DNA of 64,000 nucleotides from Anaspis maculata. Taxonomy: Eukaryota > Arthropoda > Insecta > Coleoptera > Scraptiidae. Made by a program: the position numbers and the translations under genes. The notes under the pieces are model-generated. The model was not told where the DNA came from and searched no databases. It saw nothing but the letters and a program-made list of their open reading frames with translations. The stretch's first letter is position 1. Every line of letters begins with the position of its first letter. Location of the stretch: NCBI GenBank assembly GCA_949128115.1, contig OX421964.1, positions 14,470,892 to 14,534,891 on the forward strand. The letters are read 5' to 3'. Positions 56,536 to 64,000 of this stretch are shown piece after piece.

Positions 56536-56856
56536 CTGTGCTTTCTGCGCACGTACATATATCGTTGATATATCCATTACGAAAATAATTGTATACGCGC
56601 ATCAAATGGCTTTCTGGCAAATTCTTCTCTGCGGAATATTCATTTGCAATATTCATTGAGAAGTTCGTTATATTTTTGAACGACTTTCCCAGTATGGTTG
56701 GCTTCAAAATTCAAAAAATAAAACGCACTTTTAACACGGCGGAGCAATGTAAATACAAATGGCGCGATCACTCATGGCACACTGTGCGCAGAACGTGCCG
56801 AAAACAGCTGCGCGGAATCGCAGATTCTCCATCTCTCTTTTGAGGAAACCTGTATT

Positions 56857-58459
56857 TCTATCCTGGAACCCTAAAATTTCGAACTCTCGAGTCTCGACCG
56901 GTTATTGGCCGGATGGTTAACGCGCAGGGGCGGACTGGACAGGGGGCCACTTACATCAGCGGGGCCAAAAAAAATTCTTTTTTTTTGTGAAATAATAATT
57001 TTTGGCCCCGTTTCTTCTATGCATTTGAGTCGGCAAAAAGTGAACATTCCTAAAGCTTATTGTTTTATTTTCCATCATTTGGCATTGGCCCCGTGTCCTT
57101 TTTATTTTCGCTTTCATTACATTGAAGTGCATGAAAAACTGCAAAAAATTTCTGCGTCGCATTATCTTTGAAAATTGTACCCTCCACATTCTTATGCAAG
57201 TCCCAATAAGTACTTAACACCGAATTTTCATTATTTGAGCTTTTGTTTTGACCCTTTTACGGGATTACTTCTTGGGGGCCAAAAGCTCAAATGATAGGAA
57301 TGTGTACGTAATGTTTGCATAATGATTATGGAATGTTGATCATGTTATAGTTGTTTTGTTATTGATTTGTGCCTTGAAAAATTCTTGGTTTCGCCCCGCG
57401 ATTTCACTTTTGTCGGTTTTTAACGCTACAGTGTGAACTTCTACATCGAGGAATCTTGCAAACTGTTCTAGATACATGCATACATCCAGCGAACGAAAGG
57501 TGCAGAAAGATATGAAGAAATTTTTCGTGAAAAAACCAACCTGATTGATTTATTCTCAAGGAAGATATCTCTATTTTTATGCGGAATCTATACTTATGCA
57601 CTTATAGGCGGATGCGATTTTCAAGTCGCGGGGCTGTGGTTCAACAAGTTGCTTCTGGCTTTGGGCTTGTAATCGATATAGGTATAATTCTCACTCATTC
57701 AGGATATTTTCTAGTTTTGGTTGATGTCATTCTGTTGTTTTAATTCATTATTGACTACTCGTACTTTCATAAAGACTGATGATTTCTTGTGGTAGCTTTG
57801 AGGCAATCTGTTTTACAGGTTACAGTGAAATCAAAATCGGTACATTCGTGGAATTTCACTATAGCAGACAAAGATGACTCCGATTTAGGAATTTTTTGGC
57901 CTGTTCCTATCTCCAAGTAATCAGCAGTTATTTTCGAAAAACCCGATAGCGCTCCCTACGACTTGTCGTTTAGGAGGAGCTCGATGACAAGACGGACGGA
58001 CGGAAATCAAAGTGCGAGTAATAGCGGATTTTCCGGCGAAAATCCTCTGAAAATGATCTGGTGTTGTTCTGGTCAGTCTGTTCATTGGTATGGTACGTTA
58101 GACCTAGACTCCCTGTCAGTACTGATGGGTTGAGCGATCCATTTGGATTGGATGAAGCCCTCGATGAAGTGACTCCAACTAAACAGACTTCCAGTGAAAG
58201 TTCTTCAGTAGTTAGTTTCAAGATATTGGAAATTGGAACAAATGAAATTTGAAAAAAGTACCTTGTTTCAAAACGTTTACAGATAAAACTGGGTCGATAA
58301 ATAATGCTGCCCTTTTTTTGTCAATACAAAACCACCGAATAGGTAACTTCTTTTACTTCGAAAAAAGCTCTCTAAACCATCAGCTTTTCCCATTACTTGC
58401 TTAGAATCTGTTCGTGAATTTGGAAAACTTCCGGAATCCTCAAGTCTGCTTTCATAATA
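56857..58459. other. Intergenic DNA, no gene seen
   Basis: CAGGGGCGGACTGGACAGGG at about 56926 looks like a hAT-type end, partner not found. The dispersed motif GACGGACGGACGGAAATCAA is at about 57992. ORFs at 58061-58252 and opposite lack support. Confidence 0.4.
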
Positions 58460-60112
58460 ATGGACCCCTTGCCGAACGCTCCTAATAATCCAAATGTCGA
58501 GGCCATCGTGACAAGGGCCGCTGAGATCCTAGCCCAAGTTCAGACCGCCGAACAGTTCACCACCTTCGACCAGTGGCAAGGAGTTGTCGTGAACTTGAGA
58601 CAGTTGACCAGCAAACTGAACGCCGAATCCAATATCGTAAACGACGCCTTGACGTACTTGAGAGAAGTCCAGACCGAATGCGATAATAAAAGAAGTGAGT
58701 TATTTTTATTACCTGTTACCCAGCACTTTTTTCTCTTATGTGCACTGGCGGCTCCAGCATTTTCGAACAGGGGGTACGGTTCACCGACCAGGCGCCCTTA
58801 AGGTGAGGGCTACGATCAAAATAAGCCCCATGATTCTCTCCAGTGGCGTACCCAGACTTATGAACAGGGGGGGGGGATCGAGGAGGTTTTGCTCGAGGTT
58901 TTGTGTATATTCAAATGATCGACTCTGTACTGGGCGGCCGTAGCCACTAAAAAGTAGCGCCGCAGGTGAAAATTTTCAGGCATAATAATAATAATATTGA
59001 CAATAATAAGCAGAACAAAGGGAAGCCTCTCTGATTCATTTTGTTCTCTTCCTTTCAAGGTTCAGTTAAAACTCAAAAGTGCAAAACTATTCGAAAAACA
59101 TAACCTAAATTCGGTTTTTGAAACAGAATGATACCTATCAAGTAAGTATCAAGCAATTAATCAAACGATAATATAGAGCCGCCTTGGAGCCTTGGAAAAT
59201 ATTTTTTTGGCATAACTCTTCCAGATCGGGGAATCAATAATTTTTTTGAAACTTGGCTCATATCAGGAATACGGATTCACCCACTCATTGTTTGGTTGGA
59301 TCCATTATTCTGGAATGTATCTTCTGAAGCTACCATTTCTTCTTTTTCCCGCGGAGTATGTAATGAGTCACTTCCCACCCTCTAACATAGTATGTGATGA
59401 ATCAATTACCATAATGGTTGTGAGTAATAGTACATTACATACCGAGACGGAAAGAGGTTCATTACAGACAAGAGCCAAGGTAGGTAGCTGCAGAGCGCGC
59501 CGCGGGCCGATAGTTCGTAATGGTTTATTTTCCATTTTTTTCAAAAGTCAGTAACGAACAATTATTATGGTGGTTGTGAGTAGAAGTTCTTCCCACCTCC
59601 ACAGATGTTACGAGAATAGTTCCAAGATTTTATCGCGCGACGCCCGAAGCGAATTTCCACAGGTAACATTATCAATTTCATTGGCGAGTTTTTATCACGT
59701 TAATTATTTTTTACAAAGAGTAATCCATCGGTACTTCTTGTGGATTTTTTTTTCAAAATTATAAGCCTAATGTCTGGCGCCCCTGATTTGCGACAGGGGG
59801 TACGGTCGTACCGTCGTACCCCCCGTGGAGCCGCCAGTGCTTATGTGTTTTTTCCGCAGTACAGCGTCTCTTCTTTCCGCAGAGCAGCGTCTCAAGTTGA
59901 TTGAAAAAGAGATCAACGATGCCAGACCGTTAATCAGGGGCCCTGTGAGTTTGCTCACCTCTGAATGTAGTGAGCTCGGAGTGAGCCTGGATGAATTGAG
60001 GGAGAAGCTCAGCAATGTAAGCACTGACGGCAACAACATTTTGTCGCAGCTCAAGAATGAAATTGAAGAGGGACTGGCCAAGTTGGAGGCTGATTTGATG
60101 TTCATGGATTAA
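58460..60112 (+). CDS. Two-exon gene for a 154-residue predicted coiled-coil protein
   Basis: Exon 1 58460-58694 (donor GTGAGT) and exon 2 59883-60112 (acceptor TTCTTTCCGCAG) join in phase to give 154 residues ending LEADLMFMD. The start MDPLPNAPNNPN is followed by helix-rich sequence (VEAIVTRAAEILAQVQTAEQF, LTYLREVQTECDNKR, QRLKLIEKEINDARPLI, LDELREKLSNVS, ILSQLKNEIEEGLAKL). It has no signal peptide, membrane segment or cysteine-rich domain. Codon-level regularity and splice fit support a real gene; the family is not recognised. A second acceptor (TTTTTTCCGCAG, 59859) lies 23 bp upstream but would break the frame. The intron is mostly a transposon. Confidence 0.78.
58743..59839. mobile_element. 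1.1-kb hAT-like element inside an intron
   Basis: Starts CACTGGCGGCTCC and ends GGAGCCGCCAGTG, flanked by perfect 8-bp copies CTTATGTG (58735-58742 and 59840-59847). Sub-terminal GGGGGTACGG is also mirrored on the right. Eight-bp duplications fit hAT elements. Without it the intron would be about 83 bp. A second transposon end-like stretch, CCAGTGGCGTACCCAG, near 58841 suggests nesting. No transposase ORF. Confidence 0.85.
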
Positions 60113-60275
60113 CTCAAAAAGAACAAAAAAACTGTTTGGCGACATAATATAGCACTGGTTCTCTTTAGTTTTTTTTTTACTGCGCTAGTTTAGTTTGCTG
60201 CTTTGGAAGCCCAGCTTTGTAATTCAAGATATCATGTCATTGCCAGCTTTTGATTTATTTTCCTAATAATCGTTC

Positions 60276-62405
60276 ATAGTCGTCGCGGTACAGGCCTAAA
60301 ATCGTCCAAGTTCTGCACTTCTAACGATTTCGATTATTTTCGGCACAGATGATCATTGGACCTATTCAAGCGTTTTGACCCGCAGCACCACCAAATTTGC
60401 CCCTCAGGAACGGAGGGGTGGGGGTATCTTCAGAATTTGAAGCTCCAGGTCTGGTATTGTCCAATGAAGACCCACAAAGGCAAGTGAGTAGTCATTTCCG
60501 AATGATTTTCATCCGCTGATGTCGATTCTCACGTGAAAAATGAGTTGCGCAGTCATTTGACAAAGATAATTGGTAATAATAAGAGATAAAGATGAAATCA
60601 AGTGGTCATTCACTGAACTCTGTAGGAACTTGATTTTTTGTGATAAATACATGAAACTTGGTAGGGCTGTTCATTATTACTTACTTTCCAAATATGGAGG
60701 GAGCACCAAGCGTTCCGACGCATGACGTCGCGACGCAATGTCAAAAACATAGTGGTCGTCATTTCCAAAATAGTCGATATATTATCATAGTTTATTTGAT
60801 TTCTTTCATCAAACCATATGCTTTCGAGATTCAATAACATATTTCTGTCGACTTGGGGAAACGGTGGGCTACCAGTGGTGAGTCAGGTGTCTGCTAGAGG
60901 GAGCTGTGAGGTTTCTTTACCCCCAAATTTCCACGGTCAACATCTTCGGATAAAACTATTTTTAAGTTTGTCCATACGAATAATTATGTCATCTGGTCAA
61001 CATTCTCCATGTTTCGTCCTTCTAGGGACTCCTCAGTATGGTTTATACAGATTTCGCAACCGCGCGAGATCATTCAGACTACCTACCTAGTAAAGTAACC
61101 GATTCTGGAATACCGTTCTGTTTGAAATGGATAAAAAAGGAGTAAATGCAATTTCTGTGACTCTAGTGTTAGGGTATGAATAAAGTCTCGGATATGAATG
61201 AAGTAAATACGTTTGCAAAAAGCACCAATATCAAAAACTTGAATTCGTGAATTCGATTCCCGGCACAGTGCTTTGTGCTATAGAAACAAAGTTTCTCAGC
61301 TTGTGATATTTGGGAATCAAATTCAGCAAACTCCTATGACATAAGAAATGCCGATAAGGATAAAAACAACAAATAAACAAACAATAATGGTTCAATCATT
61401 TGATACGGTCTCATACAAAGCGATTTCTTTTTTTCAGTACGGTGGCATCGATATTAACAGGCGATTCATCGTTATAATAATTTATAGTTCAGTTTGTAAG
61501 AGTTCTGTAACCGAGTATGTAATGTTCCTAATATGGTACAACATTAAAGATAACTTTTTTCCAGTAATCAAAAGTACCTTTCTGAGTGCCTTTCATTTGA
61601 TCGCTAGATCTGTATAAACATACTGAGGAGTCCCTAGAAGGACGAAACACGAGAAATGTTAACCAGATAACATATTTGTATGCACAGACTTCAAAATAGT
61701 TGGTTTTATCCTCGGTTTTATCCGAAGATGTTGTCCGCGGAAATTTGGGGGTGATGAAACCTCACAGTTTCCCTTATACAGGCACCTGGTCTACCACTGG
61801 TAGCGTAGCCCACCGTTTCCCCAAATCGACAGAAATATGTTATTGAATCTTGAAAGCATATGGCTTGATGGAAGAAATCAAAGAAATTATAATATTCCTA
61901 TCGACTGTTCTGGAAATGGCGACCACTGTTTTTTGATATTCCGTCGCGAGTTCCGTCGCGACGTCATCCGACGGAACGCGTGGTGCTCCCTCCATATTTG
62001 GGAAGTAAGTAATAATGCACAGCCCTACCAAGTTTCATGTATTTATCACAAAAAATCAAGTTTCTACAGAGTTCAGTAAATGACCACTTGATTTCATCTT
62101 TATCTCTTATTGTTACCAATTATCTTTGTCAAATGACTGCGCAACTCATTTTTTACGTGAGAATCGACATCAGCGGATGAAAATCATTCGGAAATGACTA
62201 CTCACTTGCCTTTGTGGGTCTTTATTGGACCATACCAGACCTGGAGCTTCAAATTCTGAAGATACCCCCACCCCTCCGTTCCTGAGGGGCAAATTTGGTG
62301 GTGCTGCGGGTCAAAACGCTTGAATAGGTCCAATGATCATCTGTGCCAAAAATAATCGAAATCGTTAGAAGTGCAGAATAATTTGGTGTACCGCTACTAC
62401 TATCA
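60276..62405. mobile_element. ~2.1-kb palindromic foldback element
   Basis: Left arm about 60276-61053 and right arm about 61607-62405 are complementary (for example TGCACTTCTAACGATTTCGA against TCGAAATCGTTAGAAGTGCA, and GACCCGCAGCACCACCAAAT against ATTTGGTGGTGCTGCGGGTC). The ~550-bp centre is unpaired. Outermost ATAGTNGTNGCGGTAC is present on both ends. Noncoding. It begins about 160 bp after the 154-residue gene. Confidence 0.8.
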
Positions 62406-62566
62406 CTGGAAAATTTGGCAACGGTAATGTATAAAGAAACGGTCATAAAAGGTAGATCATAACCGAGAAATTCGACTATTTTATTTTGCTAGGGTGCCTT
62501 TAAAAAAAAATTGGTCACGTGTAAAACAGTTTGAACCTCGGTTTAAACCAAGTACGAGTATATCGT

Positions 62567-62800
62567 CATTGTATATTATTATACGAGTTTAATAAGACGA
62601 AGTTTGTCGTCTCAAACGTCTTATGGCGCGATGTGACGGAGAAAAAGTGTCTACCCTGACCGGGACTCGAACCCGGGTCTTCCATTTGCCGGATGGATAC
62701 TCTGACCACTAAGCTATCAGGGGAGACAACAGTTCCTCCGTCACATGCTCACATAAGAGCCACCACAGTCTCATTAAACGAGTGTAATATACTATTTTAT
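62567..62800. mobile_element. Palindrome with a tRNA-like sequence at its centre
   Basis: Left arm (about 62567-62646: ACGAGTTTAATAAGAC, TCTTATGGCGCGATGTGACG) is complementary to the right arm (about 62732-62800: CGTCACATGCTCACATAAGA, GTCTCATTAAACGAGT). The tRNA-like segment 62652-62723 forms the loop. Confidence 0.7.
62652..62723 (-). tRNA. tRNA-like sequence, anticodon position GGC
   Basis: On the minus strand a cloverleaf can be drawn: acceptor CCCCTGA/TCAGGGT (first pair C-T mismatched), D arm GCTT-AGTGGTCA-GAGT, anticodon stem TCCAT/ATGGA with 7-base loop CCGGCAA, T arm CCGGG-TTCGAGT-CCCGG. Base 33 is C, not the near-universal T, and the body is unlike insect Ala tRNA despite the GGC triplet. 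More likely tRNA-derived (SINE or MITE-borne) than a working tRNA. Confidence 0.5.
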
Positions 62801-62950
62801 CTATTCCGCCGCAAATATTTGAAAGAAATTGGAAAATTCTAGAGGTAGAAATGCCTTTCAGTGTCATAAAAGTCAAGCGCCAGTACGACACGCATTTTGC
62901 GTGTCGAAAAGTGGCCAGTACGATACGGGAATAGATAAAATGTATTATAG

Positions 62951-63414
62951 TTGTTGTGACTTTACCGCATAAACTTAATGGTGTGAACTCGGTTCACGTG
63001 ATTCAGTTTAGGGAGATGCTTGAAATGTGTCGGAAAAACGTGGAAAAAGTTTTCAATTTTTGGAAATATGGAGGGGTTGAAGGGTGGAGCTTTTGGCTTT
63101 AGCCCCTTCTTATTTTCATTATTTAATGAGATTTTAGCTCGGATTTTAGTAAACTTGTCAGGGCAGACTGAAGATAAGAAAAAAAATTCACACAACACTG
63201 ATATTTGTGTGTGAAATAGCCCAAACCACCTGTCCAAGTCAAAATCATAAATAAAAATACATTGGACAATGATGGAACTATGAATGAAGCTAAATCAACC
63301 GCATACTTGACACAAAGAATAAGCCTAGCAGTTCAACGTGGCAATGCTGCTTCAATTCTTGGCACCATGCCTCATTCTGACGTGGGATTAGCTGAAATTT
63401 TCTATATTTTATAA
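62951..63414 (+). CDS. Candidate last two exons of an unidentified gene
   Basis: Exon A, about 62951-63075, reads [20 protein letters not shown] then [20 protein letters not shown]. Exon B, about 63220-63414, reads [20 protein letters not shown] then [20 protein letters not shown] and [20 protein letters not shown] before TAA. Both frames are in phase across a proposed 144-bp intron (donor GGG|GTTGAA, weak; acceptor GAAATAG|CCC, weak). The residues look like a conserved protein C-terminus rather than a repeat, but I cannot name the family, and upstream exons are not in view. Exon limits are tentative. Confidence 0.4.
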
Positions 63415-63497
63415 TTTTATCTTCACGATTTTTACCTCGATTTTCAATAAACATAAAGCTCAGTTTTTCGAAAAAAATGGAAAAAATTGATTTTTAC

Positions 63498-63526
<29 letters not shown>
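63498..63526. repeat. Poly(A) tract
   Basis: A 29-base A run. It could be the tail of a retrosequence; no element body is recognisable before it. Confidence 0.7.
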
Positions 63527-63528
<2 letters not shown>

Positions 63529-64000
63529 TGGAACTTGAATTACAAAACATCAATTTTGATGGTAAAACAAATCATGTTTTTCCTGATTAAACCGGTCTAA
63601 ACGCGTCCCTATCAAAATTGTACACTTATTTTTGGAATCAGAATGTGCGATTGGGTCGAAAAGATACCAAGCATGTCAAAAAAAAGTGTTAATTGCATCA
63701 TCAAGACCTCGATCAAGACTTTGTGAAAAATCGCACCTCGACTCCTTCGCAGCCGTCTGGCACGCCACTGGTGCATGACACTTCCTAGAAACTTACTGCA
63801 TTGTTTTCCTCGACCTTGAAAATATGTAGCCCAATTTAAAAAGTATAAAAAAGCAACGATTTCAAAAATGGTAATTTCTTGGACCTTCGACCTTCTACGA
63901 AGCACGCCAGTCGCGGGTCCCATCGGGGCATTACTTCCTAAAAGTTACCTGTAGGTACTGATGTGCAAAAGCGTTATGCATCGGAATGAAATGCAAGGTT
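63527..64000. other. No gene recognised
   Basis: GGCACGCCACTGG near 63759 resembles a hAT end. A 103-codon minus-strand ORF (63612-63923) is unsupported. Confidence 0.35.

Larger units (their letters stand above)
55903..56856. mobile_element. ~950-bp DNA transposon remnant with AATACAGGTTTCCT ends
   Basis: Perfect 14-bp inverted ends AATACAGGTTTCCT (55903-55916) and its complement (56843-56856). No target duplication is obvious. It contains a THAP-like N-terminal fragment and a nested MITE (56357-56535). Confidence 0.5.

Noticed and set aside
56926..57300. hAT-like CAGGGGCGGACTGG end
   Set aside because: No complementary right end or 8-bp duplication could be found, so no element was called.
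61248..61275. B-box-like GAATTCGATTCCCGGCAC
   Set aside because: No matching A box at tRNA spacing or cloverleaf was found, so a SINE call is not justified.

Overview
This is an AT-rich window from an animal nuclear genome, almost certainly an insect. Evidence: genes are split by short GT-AG introns, there is a secreted C-type lectin of the insect type, and the mobile elements (an intact CR1/Jockey-like LINE, a GIY-YIG Penelope-like element, Tc1/mariner-type MITEs, a mariner-like transposase relic, a MULE/foldback element, a hAT-like element, tRNA-derived SINEs) are typical of arthropods. A hemipteran is a guess only. There are no operons, prokaryotic genes or CRISPR arrays.

Layout. 1-2.6 kb: degenerate TAGAAATC-type repeat with a possible SINE. 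3.5-7.7 kb: ~340-bp satellite, partly inverted, carrying two MITEs. 9.36-14.9 kb: ~290-bp satellite split by a 4.3-kb foldback element with perfect 9-bp target duplications and inverted repeats built of short tandem repeats. 15.5-16.2 kb: palindromic MITE. ~18.2-18.5 kb: possible exon of unknown function. 18.5-35.7 kb: a very long ~30-bp satellite that flips strand near 26.1 kb and is interrupted by a LINE with an intact 1030-residue ORF and by MITEs; it ends in a near-perfect 1034-bp tandem duplication. 35.7-38.6 kb: ~120-bp satellite with a SINE flanked by 15-bp target duplications. 39.3-41.4 kb: four-exon C-type lectin-like gene. 42.2-44.6 kb: mariner-related palindrome. 44.6-47.2 kb: a MITE disrupted by a Penelope-like element and by a second small transposon. 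48.9-54.4 kb: a 5.5-kb palindrome whose arms are ~300-bp tandem units around a decayed reverse transcriptase. 55.9-56.9 kb: small TIR element with a nested MITE. 58.5-60.1 kb: two-exon gene for a 154-residue predicted coiled-coil protein, its intron enlarged by a 1.1-kb hAT-like insertion. 60.3-62.4 kb: another large palindrome. 62.57-62.80 kb: a tRNA-like sequence at the centre of a palindrome. 62.95-63.41 kb: candidate last two exons of an unidentified gene.

Only two genes are well supported (lectin-like; 154-residue protein), with two tentative exon sets. The rest is satellite and nested transposon DNA. Exact target duplications fix several insertion boundaries and give relative ages: satellites first, then the MITEs, MULE, SINE and LINE in them, then transposons inside MITEs. 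Most short ORFs in the window lie in repeats and are not genes.
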